Shown here: positions 25,305 to 34,020 of the stretch, one piece after another
Layout: each line of letters starts with the position of its first letter
Numbering within the stretch: position 1 is the first letter of the stretch
The notes under the pieces: generated by a model
Databases searched by the model: none
Seen by the model: the letters and a program-made list of their open reading frames with translations, nothing else
What the model was told of the DNA's origin: nothing
Program-made: the position numbers and the translations under genes
Assembly (NCBI GenBank): GCA_028277725.1
Contig: JANQFX010000120.1
Coordinates: 62,001 to 126,000, forward strand
Source of the DNA: Thiohalocapsa sp.
GTDB lineage: Bacteria > Pseudomonadota > Gammaproteobacteria > Chromatiales > Chromatiaceae
Direction of reading: 5' to 3'
DNA length: 64,000 bases

Positions 25305-27308
25305 TCAGCCAATCTCAGCATCAAACGAACCGGGAGGTGGCATAGCCTGATCTTCTCTCTTGGCGTCGGGCCGTTCGGCCAGAATCTGCACCTGCTCAGC
25401 AGCGAAGTAGGCCAGGCATTCGGCGTCGAAATAGTGGTTCTCGCCATGGACTAGCCATTTCGGCTTCATGTTTTCGACAACCCGTGACTCGGCGGTGACC
25501 TGCTTGCAGTAGTCGTCGTCGATGTTGTCCGGCACGCGCCAGGCTCCCGGCTGGTCGATAGGCCGTCGCATGCGGGAGTGGACCCACGACTTCACCACAT
25601 CGGTGTTGACATGCCAGAGATGCAGGCCGTCCCAGGTTGTCTTGTCATCCCAGCCCAACTCGATCGGCTGCGGATACCAGCTGCGATCCATCGTGTCGCG
25701 GCCTTTGGTCGGCACAGACAGCGCCATGTTGTCGGCACAGAAGTCGTAGACATCGCGCTTGCGATAGCCCGAATCGACGGCCATCAGCGACACCTGCAAG
25801 CCATCGAACTCAGCGCGCAGAACTTCCTCGCGCAACCGGTGCCAGACTTCCAGTTGGTCCGTTTCGCCCCACAACTCTCCCCGCCAAACGAGCCACGAGC
25901 TCAAGTCTGAATTGGGCGCCCACCCTCGGACGACCACCACAAGCCGATTGCCCTGCACGTCGACGCCAATTGTGAGCGTTGTCACCGGCCGCGGCACCTG
26001 CCCAAGCTGGTACTCGTCGCGCAGCGTCTTGATGTGCTCCCATTCGGGAGCCGACCCCTTACGCTGGTAGACCTCGCCGAAGTCGATGTTATAGACAGCC
26101 TGCTCGGCCTGCGGGTCTTTTCTCTGCGCAGACTTGGCCAGCTGAGACGCCAAAAACCCCCAGTTCTTCTTGGTAGAGAAGCTCGCAATCCCCGACACCC
26201 AGAAACTCACATCCGTGCTGCCGGGCTCAATATGTGCATCACCCCAGGCGACTCGGTGTTGCGTGCAATCATCGCCCGACAAGACCTCCAGCACCGGCCC
26301 AGGGCCACCGTCGGAATAGCAGCCCATGCTGTCGTCATAGTCTATCGGTCGCTGGCCGGGCGCGATCATCACGCCCCGATCGTTCATCCAGGAGCGCTTC
26401 GTATCACGCAGTTCCGACCCACAGCTCGGGCAGACCAGATGGCCACTCCGATTGGCTTCCGCCGCGGTCACGTCGTCACCTCGCGGGCCAAGCAGGTTGG
26501 ACCTCGGAACAAAATAGGCACGACACTCAGGGCACGGCCAGCCCCATTCATGCCGAGTGCCGGACAGCCAGTATTTCCAAATGCCCGACTTCACCTCAGC
26601 AGCGATATTGTCCGGAATGGCCCAATGCCAAATCCCAGTATTTGGGTGCCTGTACGCCACCGCCCGCCCGTGTGTCGGCGTACTGGTCAGCGAAAGCAAG
26701 CTGTCCGGGAAGGTCGACGTCGTCGCCTCGGCCATACCGACGACGGTGCCTTCCGTCGCCTTTGGTCGCTCGGCCTCCACAAGGTCGACCTCGTCGACGA
26801 AGACAAGCACGTTCTCGTCACCCTGCATCATGGCATCAGATCCGGCCCAAGCGAGCTTGAGCCCGATGCCGTTGATGTTCTTGACGTACTTGCTACTGCC
26901 GTGGCCCCAGGCCGTCTTGTCGCGCAAGCTCGGCGTGGTTCGAAGCATATCGGTGACCTTGGGCTCGATCTTGTTGCGCACGAACAGCTCGGTCGTGCCG
27001 ACATAGAGCATCGGTCCTGGCTGATCGTCAGCGCGGCGCCCCATCTCATTGAACATGACACCCTGCGTTTTGCTCATCTGCCGGGCCATGACATAGGAGA
27101 CGACGCGGACCCAGCGATTTCGGTGAGCGCGCAAGATCGGAACGCAGTATGGCGTGCGCTCCATACGAATCGGGCCTGGCTCGGCAGTGCCCTTGGGAAG
27201 GCGGCGTTGTGCTTCGTGCGCCCAAGCATCGCCGTGACGATCCGGCGGGGGCGCCATGATCGACGCAGCCAAACGAACGAAGCCCTGTTGCGATTCAGCG
27301 AGCTGCAC
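25305..27308 (-). CDS. Terminase large subunit, lambda gpA family
   Basis: 667 aa. It has the packaging ATPase near the N-terminus (RQMSKTQG as divergent Walker A around 75-82; VLVFVDEVDLV as Walker B around 165), zinc-binding-like pairs CPEC and CPSC in the middle, and nuclease acidic residues (TIGVDVQGNRL; MAVDSGYRKRDVYDF). Cuts concatemers and drives DNA into proheads. Its start overlaps the end of the Nu1-like small subunit by 14 bp. Confidence 0.95.
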   Translation of the reverse strand: MQLAESQQGFVRLAASIMAPPPDRHGDAWAHEAQRRLPKGTAEPGPIRMERTPYCVPILRAHRNRWVRVVSYVMARQMSKTQGVMFNEMGRRADDQPGPMLYVGTTELFVRNKIEPKVTDMLRTTPSLRDKTAWGHGSSKYVKNINGIGLKLAWAGSDAMMQGDENVLVFVDEVDLVEAERPKATEGTVVGMAEATTSTFPDSLLSLTSTPTHGRAVAYRHPNTGIWHWAIPDNIAAEVKSGIWKYWLSGTRHEWGWPCPECRAYFVPRSNLLGPRGDDVTAAEANRSGHLVCPSCGSELRDTKRSWMNDRGVMIAPGQRPIDYDDSMGCYSDGGPGPVLEVLSGDDCTQHRVAWGDAHIEPGSTDVSFWVSGIASFSTKKNWGFLASQLAKSAQRKDPQAEQAVYNIDFGEVYQRKGSAPEWEHIKTLRDEYQLGQVPRPVTTLTIGVDVQGNRLVVVVRGWAPNSDLSSWLVWRGELWGETDQLEVWHRLREEVLRAEFDGLQVSLMAVDSGYRKRDVYDFCADNMALSVPTKGRDTMDRSWYPQPIELGWDDKTTWDGLHLWHVNTDVVKSWVHSRMRRPIDQPGAWRVPDNIDDDYCKQVTAESRVVENMKPKWLVHGENHYFDAECLAYFAAEQVQILAERPDAKREDQAMPPPGSFDAEIG

Positions 27309-28035
27309 GTCTCACACCCGTCTTCTTCGAGCGCCTCCTCTTGGGCTTGGAGACCTCGGCCGGCTGGCCCATGGTTTCGGCTAATCGGTGCAGGGCCGCC
27401 TCAAGCTCAGTCCGAATCTTGCGCACGGCATCAGCCAGTAAACGCTGAGCTTCAAGCGTGGTATTCGTCTCTGCCACCCGCCCAGCATATCGGCCCGGGA
27501 ACGCTTCCAAACCCGCAACGACTACGCCGGCAATCATCGCGTGCGCCTCTTGGCACTCTTGTCTCGACACCAGCTTGCGCTCCTTTTCCTGGCGCAGGAG
27601 CTGCTTCAGCATTCGGTCTTCCTTGGCTGTCAGCAATCGCTCCGACGCGAGTTCCGTTGCCGCCTCATGTGTCATCGAACCGCTGTGCCGGTGTCGTTGG
27701 TCCCGTTCACGCTGGATTAGCCAGCGCACGCAGGCGGGCATGTCCCAGCGTCCACGGTCGACCTGCGGCATGCCTTCGTTTTTGTACTTGTAGAGCTGAG
27801 GTTCGCCCACCTGAAGCAATCGGGCCAGTTCCACGCCGGTGTAGATCGAGCGTTCTTTCTCGCGCCAGGCGGTGTAGCAACGCACCGCTTCAACGACGTC
27901 GTGCTCCCCCGGCTTGGGAGGGGTAGGTAAGACGCCCTCACGGATCAGCGCCTCGACCTGTCGCTCCGAGATGTTGCACATGTGGGCAACCATCTGGCGA
28001 GGCGTGCGGTGAACCTCGGCGCGATCCTCCGACAT
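27295..28035 (-). CDS. Terminase small subunit, Nu1-like
   Basis: 246 aa. N-terminal winged-helix-like DNA-binding region (SERQVEALIREGVLP), then a second HTH (VELARLLQVGEPQLYKYKNE), a charged helical middle (LLTAKEDRMLKQLLRQEKER) and a basic tail (KPKRRRSKKTGVRRAAR). This is the layout of gpNu1-type subunits that bind cos. Directly coupled to the large subunit. The pairing with a gpA-family large subunit is the expected one. Confidence 0.82.
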   Translation of the reverse strand: MSEDRAEVHRTPRQMVAHMCNISERQVEALIREGVLPTPPKPGEHDVVEAVRCYTAWREKERSIYTGVELARLLQVGEPQLYKYKNEGMPQVDRGRWDMPACVRWLIQRERDQRHRHSGSMTHEAATELASERLLTAKEDRMLKQLLRQEKERKLVSRQECQEAHAMIAGVVVAGLEAFPGRYAGRVAETNTTLEAQRLLADAVRKIRTELEAALHRLAETMGQPAEVSKPKRRRSKKTGVRRAAR

Positions 28036-28057
28036 CCATCATCAGCCTGCCGCGGCC

Positions 28058-28462
28058 TCAGTGGCTGCGACCGCGTCTTGCGGCAGGCGGCGCAGTGCGA
28101 AAGTAATCAGACATCGGTCGCGGCCTGCCTTCATCCGGAAGCGCCGCGTTCTCGTTCTCGGGCTGCCGATCAAGCTGCAACGCCGCAGCGATCTGCCTCA
28201 TCTGATTCTGGGCCCGCTCTGTTACTGCGAGCCAAGGGTTATGGGTGGGTGTCTTGCTGCCCGGCAGCTTGATGACCTCGTCGTTCTCCTGCAACTTCAG
28301 CTCGGCCTTAACGAAGCGCCCGTAAGCGACGCAATACGCCTCGACCAGTCCTTTGCCTTCTCCATCCCAACATCTGCGGCTTTCCAATAGATTACGCAGC
28401 CGGTGCCACTCGACAGCAGCTTCAGCAGACAGGTGTGCCGGTGGTTGCTCGTTACGCGGCAT
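28058..28462 (-). CDS. Terminase small subunit, P27 family
   Basis: 134 aa. Matches the P27 pattern: LSAEAAVEWHRLRNLLESRR, LVEAYCVAYGRFVKAEL, VIKLPGSKTPTHNPWLAV and a helical MRQIAAALQL. Such proteins normally serve HK97-type terminases. Here one lies 23 nt upstream of a Nu1-like subunit and its start overlaps the ParB-like gene's end. It may be a second packaging factor or have another role. Confidence 0.75.
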   Translation of the reverse strand: MPRNEQPPAHLSAEAAVEWHRLRNLLESRRCWDGEGKGLVEAYCVAYGRFVKAELKLQENDEVIKLPGSKTPTHNPWLAVTERAQNQMRQIAAALQLDRQPENENAALPDEGRPRPMSDYFRTAPPAARRGRSH

Positions 28463-29192
28463 CGTTTGCCTCCAGCTCCGCGGCCTCGGCCTCCAACTGA
28501 TCCATGCGTTCGCCTGCCATCTGGCACAACAGCGACACGGCCACCGCGCTGTTGTTCACGCCCTTGAGCGACTTCGTTCGGATGACGGTCTCCAGAAAGT
28601 CCTCAAACTGGCTGAACTCCGCGGCATAGGCCGGTATCTCGCGACGCCCCCATGTCTGCGCGCGGTCCATGAAGTCCTGCACCGATTGCGCATCCTCGCT
28701 GAGAAAGCTGAAAACGAGATCCATGTACTCCGGTGACACGCCGGACACCGAGGCAACGCTGAGGTCGTTAAGATCAAAGTCGCTGTCGGACAGACCCGAA
28801 TATTCGCGCCATTCGATGTCGAGCTCCCCGTAGAGCTCCTTCAGCACGCTCTTGTCGTCTTCGCCTTCGATCGCATTGTGCGCGAGCTGCATCGCGATCA
28901 GTTGCTGCCTGCTCAGGGGCTTGATGATTTCGAGGCAATACGCCGTCTCAATGCCAGCGACAACCGCGGCCTCCACTCGATGGTTGCCTGACACGACGAT
29001 GTCAATCCCAGGCGTGTCGACGTCATGCGCCACGAGCGGCGTGCTGGTCAAACATCCATCCGCCTTGATGTTTTCGACCAACCGCTGAAACTGCTCCGAG
29101 GCCATGAAGCGCGCGTTCTTGTGTCCAGGCGCGTTCTTGAGGAAGGTCAGCTCAGCCAGCTTCTTCTCGACGATGCGTGTTTTTAGGCTCAC
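28452..29192 (-). CDS. ParB/sulfiredoxin-like domain protein
   Basis: 246 aa from GTG 29192, in a GTGA overlap with the upstream gene and with GGGAGG 6 nt before it. N-terminal ParB-like region: IKADGCLTSTPLVAH, then IVVSGNHRVEAAVVAGI (the GNHR nucleotide-binding box) and CLEIIKPLSRQQLIAMQLAH. The C-terminal half is acidic and helical. Phage ParB-like proteins coupled to base-modifying enzymes have been proposed to act on modified DNA. It is tightly coupled to the methyltransferase/Mom-like gene. Confidence 0.8.
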   Translation of the reverse strand: MSLKTRIVEKKLAELTFLKNAPGHKNARFMASEQFQRLVENIKADGCLTSTPLVAHDVDTPGIDIVVSGNHRVEAAVVAGIETAYCLEIIKPLSRQQLIAMQLAHNAIEGEDDKSVLKELYGELDIEWREYSGLSDSDFDLNDLSVASVSGVSPEYMDLVFSFLSEDAQSVQDFMDRAQTWGRREIPAYAAEFSQFEDFLETVIRTKSLKGVNNSAVAVSLLCQMAGERMDQLEAEAAELEANDAA

Positions 29193-30550
29193 TTGGTGCC
29201 TCCCTGATGTGCCTTCTGTTGTGCGACGTATGTTTTGCCGTATTTCGCCCACCACCAGCGATAGACACCCTGGAGGTCATCGTCGATTACGTCGTTGCCG
29301 TACTGGATGACATTCATGGAGCTGCCCTCGGTCTCGGGTCTGCACGACAACTTCTCGTAGATGCCGCGATACTTCATGGACATCGGCCGCACTGTGCGTG
29401 CCGTTGTCACAACGAACTCAAAGCGATTCAACATCTTGACTTCCATCTGTCGCACCAGTTCGCGGCTAAGCCCCATCCTGGCAATCATCTTGGATGTCTT
29501 GGCTTCTGGCGAAGTGCTCACGTCGCAAAGCAAGTAAAGCGTGTTCTTGTTCTTGTACCGGGTTCTGCTCAGATTGAACGCGACCACACCGGCAAGCATG
29601 TCGTCCACACAGATGAAGGCTTCAAACAAACCGCCCGTGTGAACGATATTGTGGGAGAGGAACACGTTCTTGATGTGGGCGGCCTGTTTGCCGTCTGCCT
29701 TCTGCCAGCGCACGACGCTGTTCTTCTTCGCCAGTGCTGGGTCGAACGCCCTGTAATCGAACGGCTGAGCGGAAGAGGCAGGCTTATGAATCCATCGCTT
29801 GTCGTGCGCGGTGCCATAGCAATAGTGCGGCACCTTGCGGCCTGACTGATACTTCAGGAAGTAGCGGTGGCCGGGCAGCTTCTGATCGGACAGCACACAC
29901 CAGGGCACGCCGGCCGACGCGATATGGTCAACAATCTCGGAAAGCGTAGCGGGGTCGTAGAGGTTGTACGCGGGCGCCTGCCAGTCGACGTTGGCATGTA
30001 CGAACTTGAACATGCTCTCGTAATCGCCTTTGAAAAACGGCGGAAACGCGACGATGCCGGCGTCATGCTGGATTGCCTGCTCGACGTGATCCCTCCAGTC
30101 CCCGGCGAAGTAGCCGTCTAGCTTGAGTCCGACAATGTGCTCCAGCTTCTTCCTGGCCTTGGCAAGCAAGTCCGGGAAATGCGCAATGAAGTGCTCGAAA
30201 TGATGCCGCGCGAAGTCGTTGGTTCCCTTGAAAGCAGCTAGATCCAAGGCGACGACCACAGCAGCGACGCGATCGGGGAACGGCGCGCCTGGTCCTAGCG
30301 ACTGCTCCATGAAAGCCAGCCGGTCCTTGAATGTGATCGGAATGGGCTGCCCGGTCGCCAGCGCACCCAGCGCGCAGCTGTAGAGCGACACATCGTTGCC
30401 GACAATGGGCAGACTCGGATGAAGGGTGCGAAGAATGTTCTCGAAGCGGAAGGTTCCAGAGCAGGCAACGTAAGCGGCGGACCAACTGCGGAAGTCGACG
30501 CAAGCAACTACTTCGCTCAGCAAGTCAACGGGTACGACGCCTCGAAACAT
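29189..30550 (-). CDS. Putative antirestriction DNA-modification protein (methyltransferase-like + GNAT/Mom-like)
   Basis: 453 aa from ATG 30550 (an upstream frame to 30727 is possible but crosses an operator-like site). The N-terminal half resembles an adenine methyltransferase: a degenerate motif I (AYVACSGTFRFENIL), GNDVSLYS, and IVAFPPFFKGDYESMF, where FPPF stands in for DPPY. The C-terminal half resembles a GNAT-like Mom domain (LAGVVAFNLSRTRY, LYLLCDVSTS, SKMIARMGLSRELV, SMKYRGIYEKL). First gene of the late block and coupled to a ParB-like gene. Hypermodification of phage DNA against restriction is inferred. Confidence 0.65.
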   Translation of the reverse strand: MFRGVVPVDLLSEVVACVDFRSWSAAYVACSGTFRFENILRTLHPSLPIVGNDVSLYSCALGALATGQPIPITFKDRLAFMEQSLGPGAPFPDRVAAVVVALDLAAFKGTNDFARHHFEHFIAHFPDLLAKARKKLEHIVGLKLDGYFAGDWRDHVEQAIQHDAGIVAFPPFFKGDYESMFKFVHANVDWQAPAYNLYDPATLSEIVDHIASAGVPWCVLSDQKLPGHRYFLKYQSGRKVPHYCYGTAHDKRWIHKPASSAQPFDYRAFDPALAKKNSVVRWQKADGKQAAHIKNVFLSHNIVHTGGLFEAFICVDDMLAGVVAFNLSRTRYKNKNTLYLLCDVSTSPEAKTSKMIARMGLSRELVRQMEVKMLNRFEFVVTTARTVRPMSMKYRGIYEKLSCRPETEGSSMNVIQYGNDVIDDDLQGVYRWWWAKYGKTYVAQQKAHQGGTK

Positions 30551-30695
30551 GTGTCTTGCCTGTGCCCCAAGAGCGCAGGCGCGCCCCTGCAAGAAGATGG
30601 AGCGGGCGGCTGGAGTTTCACCAGCCCGGCCCAGAGGGGCACTCTGGCGCCGTCGATCGAGCCCGCATGCGCGAAGTGTACGCGCAAACAGAGAG

Positions 30696-30711
30696 TAGAA
30701 GCAAGCTACTA
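30696..30711 (-). promoter_or_regulatory. Operator-like site upstream of late block
   Basis: TAGAAGCAAGCTACTA on the + strand matches the best operator copy at 12 of 16 positions, including the CTACTA half. It lies 146 bp upstream of the first late gene. No convincing -10/-35 pair was found around it. Confidence 0.5.
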
Positions 30712-30727
30712 GCAATGCGTCGGTCAA

Positions 30728-31402
30728 ACATCATGCCAACCACGATCTGGCGGCGAGTTTGGTGTTATCCATCCGCTGGGCAAGTCCCATGCCAGAAAAA
30801 ATGCCCGATTTTGGTCGATTTCAATTGGGACCATATCGCCACAGTTCGCCAAAGCCGGTCTAAGCCCGTTCCAGTACCCCCAATATCAGTAATAACCCCC
30901 AGCCCTAAGATCGCTAATTTGGGCCGATAGTGGAGCGCGTCTAAGCCCGTCACAGCCCAAATCAGCGTCTTTGGCGATTTCACCCTACCTGACACAGGGG
31001 GCGCAAGAACCCGTCTCAGCGCGCCTCACGACGTCTCAGGGTAGATCGGCTCAACAGATAAAAGACTCGCCATGATAACAACAAACAATAACGCCCAGAC
31101 GGCCTGATGTTAATAACCTACAGATCAGCGCAGGCTATTAACCTTGCGCAATTAGCGGGCTTATGGCCGACAGGTCCGCGCGGTCTTTTATCACACAAAT
31201 CCGTGCAGGCTGATAGCCGCATTCATTACCATGGCTTCGCTTCATTGGCACACTGCGTGCTATTCGCGCGCGCGGTTCCTTTAGATATTGTCATCCCCGA
31301 ATTCCGTCCGGGCGAACGAATAAATCATAGGCAAACGGACTGGGTAAGTTGAAAAAGACAGAAAAATATCGATAAATAATAATTCAAAAAAAACCCCACA
31401 AA
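30728..31402. other. Non-coding region upstream of late genes; candidate cos/late-promoter region
   Basis: No credible gene on either strand. It contains short direct repeats (GTCTAAGCCCGT at 30858-30869 and 30939-30950; CGTCTCAG at 31012-31019 and 31032-31039), a weak operator-like TAGTGGAGCGCGTCTA at 30928-30943, and AT-rich tracts toward 31.4 kb. It lies between divergent late (-) and cargo (+) transcription units, upstream of terminase, where cos sites and late promoters are often found. Confidence 0.4.
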
Positions 31403-31422
31403 TAGGCGAAACCTACTATAAT
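31403..31422 (+). promoter_or_regulatory. Promoter/operator of the + strand cargo block
   Basis: TAGGCGAAACCTACTA (31403-31418) runs into a perfect -10, TATAAT (31417-31422). The -35 at 31395-31400 is poor. The site matches the operator at 25018 at 14 of 16 positions and the -10 overlap is the same, so both promoters probably answer to the same repressor. Confidence 0.75.
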
Positions 31423-31963
31423 GAAGTTGTTCCCCAGGACATCGGGGACAACGGCCAGGAGGCCGAGCGGCCAAAGGGACAAGGGAGCGGCCAGAATCCA
31501 TGGAATAGCGACCCGCCATTGGCTAAAGGTAACTAGGTGGGTGACCAAGAGGGGCAAAACCCCAAGATGGTCAACGGCAATACCGGCCGGCTCAAACCGA
31601 GCCACCGGCCTAACCGATTCTTCATCCGGCCATGCACTGACGCATAACCGGCCCAGGGGACTCGGACGCCACCGGGCGCACTGCTCCCAACTGCTCTCTC
31701 CCACCGCCTGACAACGGCAGCAGCAGGCAAGAACACACTTCCCCGGTCGCTTCCCCGAGTCTCTAGAGAACCTGGAGGGTGATGAGGCGGGGACGGCGCG
31801 GGGTACAGGGGCAAGCGAAAAAGGTAAAGCCAAGCCCGAACCAATCTGAGAAGTTCGGGCTGCGGAGCTTGGCTCCGTTAAGCACATCAGCCTGGTGTGT
31901 TTAACCGAGCCAACCACAACAGCGCCCCATGCGGGGCGCCAAGTCAACTGGAGAAGACGACAC
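31423..31963 (+). ncRNA. About 540-nt structured leader, possible regulatory or non-coding RNA
   Basis: From the promoter at 31417 to the MoxR start there is no credible ORF. Visible stems are GTTGT(T)CCCC/GGGGACAAC near 31426-31453, AGCCCGAAC/GTTCGGGCT (31833-31841, 31853-31861), a small GGAGC/GCTCC hairpin after it, and GCGCCCC/GGGGCGC (31922-31939) just before the ribosome site GGAG. The hairpins lack U-tails. It could be a leader controlling the operon or an independent RNA. Confidence 0.4.
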
Positions 31964-32995
31964 ATGACGAACAACACACCTTCCATGAACGCGGTCGGCC
32001 CGCAGCGCCTAAGCGACATCATTCATGCCATGCTCGGCTTGGAGCGTCCTACGCCGTTCTTCTTGTGGGGATCGCCCGGCGTCGGCAAGTCCAACGTTGT
32101 CGCCCAAGTCTGCGAGGCCCTGAACATGGCGCTGCTCGACGTTCGGGCGGGTCTACTGAACCCCGTCGACTTGATGGGTATCCCGCACGTCAACGGCGAC
32201 GGACGCGCCCATTGGGCGATTCCGGATTTCCTGCCGCAGGAGAGCCGCGACGGCAAGCGCGGCTTGCTGCTGCTCGACGAGCTGACCACGGCGCCTCCGT
32301 CGGTGCAGGCCGCGTGCTACCAACTCACGCTCGACCGCCGGATCGGCGACTACGTACTGCCCGATGGCTGGGCGGTCGCGGCAGCCGGCAACCTCGAGAC
32401 CGACCGCGGCGTGGTGAACAAGATGCCAACGCCCCTGGCCAATCGGTTCGCGCACTTCTTGGTCGAGCCGGACATCAAGGATTGGGTGAAGTGGGCGGCG
32501 AACAAGCAACTGGACGGACGGGTGATCGGCTTTATTCGTTACCGTCCCGAGCTTCTTTGGAGCTTCGACCCCAAGAGCAATGAAAAGGCGTTCCCGACGC
32601 CCCGGTCCTGGGAGCGCGCAGCAGAGCATGTCGGCTCCGGGATCCCCGAGGACATTCTCCGCGATGTGCTGTCGGGTATCATCGGCCAGGGCGCTTCAGC
32701 AGAACTGAACGCCTTCATGAAGCTATTCGCGAAGCTGCCGGACATGCAGCAAATCCTGACCAGCCCGACGAAAGCCAAGGTGCCCACCGAGCCGTCCGAG
32801 CTGTTCGCGGTGAGTTCCGCGCTCACGATGTACGCGAACGACAACACGTTCGATCGGATCTACGCCTACGCCAAGCGGCTGCCGACCGAGTTCGCGGTCT
32901 ACGCCATGACCGACTCCGTCAATAGACACGAAGAACTTCTCCAGCATGGAGCGTGGACGCAGTTCGGCATCGAATACCAAGACGTCGTGCTCTAA
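31964..32995 (+). CDS. MoxR-type AAA+ ATPase
   Basis: 343 aa from ATG 31964 (GGAG 12 nt upstream). Walker A GSPGVGKS at residues 36-43, Walker B LLLLDE at 101-106, sensor-type VAAAGNLETDRGVVNKMPTP and NRF downstream. MoxR/CbbQ/CobS-type ATPases remodel partner proteins and are usually encoded with a VWA-domain partner, which here lies two genes on. First gene of the operator-controlled + strand block. The substrate is unknown. Confidence 0.9.
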   Translation: MTNNTPSMNAVGPQRLSDIIHAMLGLERPTPFFLWGSPGVGKSNVVAQVCEALNMALLDVRAGLLNPVDLMGIPHVNGDGRAHWAIPDFLPQESRDGKRGLLLLDELTTAPPSVQAACYQLTLDRRIGDYVLPDGWAVAAAGNLETDRGVVNKMPTPLANRFAHFLVEPDIKDWVKWAANKQLDGRVIGFIRYRPELLWSFDPKSNEKAFPTPRSWERAAEHVGSGIPEDILRDVLSGIIGQGASAELNAFMKLFAKLPDMQQILTSPTKAKVPTEPSELFAVSSALTMYANDNTFDRIYAYAKRLPTEFAVYAMTDSVNRHEELLQHGAWTQFGIEYQDVVL

Positions 32996-33056
32996 CTGTC
33001 GCGCCCATTGCGCATGGATGCGCCTAGTAAGAACCGACTAAACCGAGGCGCATGCC

Positions 33057-33971
33057 ATGAGTAGAGATCAAACCGCCGCATCCTCCAATGTCGTTGGCAT
33101 TCATAAGCGAGCGATGCTCGTCACGGCCATTTTCCGCTACAAGGGCTGGACGAAAGCCGACCCAGCATTCAAGTCGATCATTGCGGCACAGACCGGTGCC
33201 AATCCGGATCGCTTGTCCGGATCGAAAAAGCTGATCGAAAGCGACTTTCCGGAACTGAAGCGTCTGCGCGAAATCAAGAACGCTGCCTACAAGCATCACA
33301 AGGAGAACACGCTGCCCTGGGATAACTGGGCACGTCGGCTGCTGCCGTCCGATAAGTACCTCGACTACACGCAAGCCCAACGCCAGTTCAAGGCAGACTA
33401 CGAGACGGCGTGCAAGTCATTTGCCGCCCGCATCGCCGACATCAAGGCGGACGCCCAGGCGAACCTCGGTTCGGCCTATGACGAGGCCGATTTCGACGAC
33501 TTGAATCGGATCGACGAGCTGTACTTGATAGACCACGAATTCGAGACCCTTCCCGACAGTGATCGCTGGCTCGACATGGCCGGTGCCGAGCGGAACAAGC
33601 TAGTGCGCGAGACGGAAGAGCGATTGCAGCAGCGCGTCAACGGCGCGGTCAACGACATCAAGGAGCGGATCGAAAGCGCGGTAGCCAAACTGCACGAGCG
33701 CCTTGAAGGTTATGACGCTAAAGACCGCGACACCCGCAAGAAGTGGGACGACGCTTGGATTGACAACGTTCGGTCCATTGTCGACGCGATCCCAAGCCTG
33801 AACTTCACGGATGACCCGGAGCTGAAGCAAATCGCAAGGCAGCTCAAGGGCACCGTGCTGCGCTTCGAGAAGGATGAGCTGAAATCGAACCCCGGCGCAA
33901 GAAAAGAGGCTGCGGCTTCCGCGCAGGACGTGATGAAAAAGATGGCGATGTTCGGAACGCCGGCGGCGTGA
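33057..33971 (+). CDS. DUF3150-like helical protein of the MoxR/VWA cassette
   Basis: 304 aa, mostly helical. SGSKKLIESDFPELKRLREI, then LLPSDKYLDYTQAQRQFKAD and FAARIADIKADAQANLGSAY fit what I recall of DUF3150 proteins, which accompany phage MoxR/VWA pairs. A coiled-coil stretch follows (VRETEERLQQRVNGAVNDIK). The role is presumably substrate or scaffold for the ATPase. The family call is moderate. Confidence 0.65.
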   Translation: MSRDQTAASSNVVGIHKRAMLVTAIFRYKGWTKADPAFKSIIAAQTGANPDRLSGSKKLIESDFPELKRLREIKNAAYKHHKENTLPWDNWARRLLPSDKYLDYTQAQRQFKADYETACKSFAARIADIKADAQANLGSAYDEADFDDLNRIDELYLIDHEFETLPDSDRWLDMAGAERNKLVRETEERLQQRVNGAVNDIKERIESAVAKLHERLEGYDAKDRDTRKKWDDAWIDNVRSIVDAIPSLNFTDDPELKQIARQLKGTVLRFEKDELKSNPGARKEAAASAQDVMKKMAMFGTPAA

Positions 33972-34020
33972 TCAAACGGCACAACAACAACGCCTGGTAC
34001 CACCGGGCCGGAGAACGACG

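Noticed and set aside
30928-30943. TAGTGGAGCGCGTCTA as another operator
   Set aside because: Fits TAG-N10-CTA only; that bare pattern is expected by chance several times in 64 kb, and no promoter is visible.
31421-31711. 96-codon + strand ORF starting in the -10 region of the cargo promoter
   Set aside because: Its ATG overlaps the TATAAT box, so it would lie upstream of the transcript start; no ribosome site and unlikely composition.
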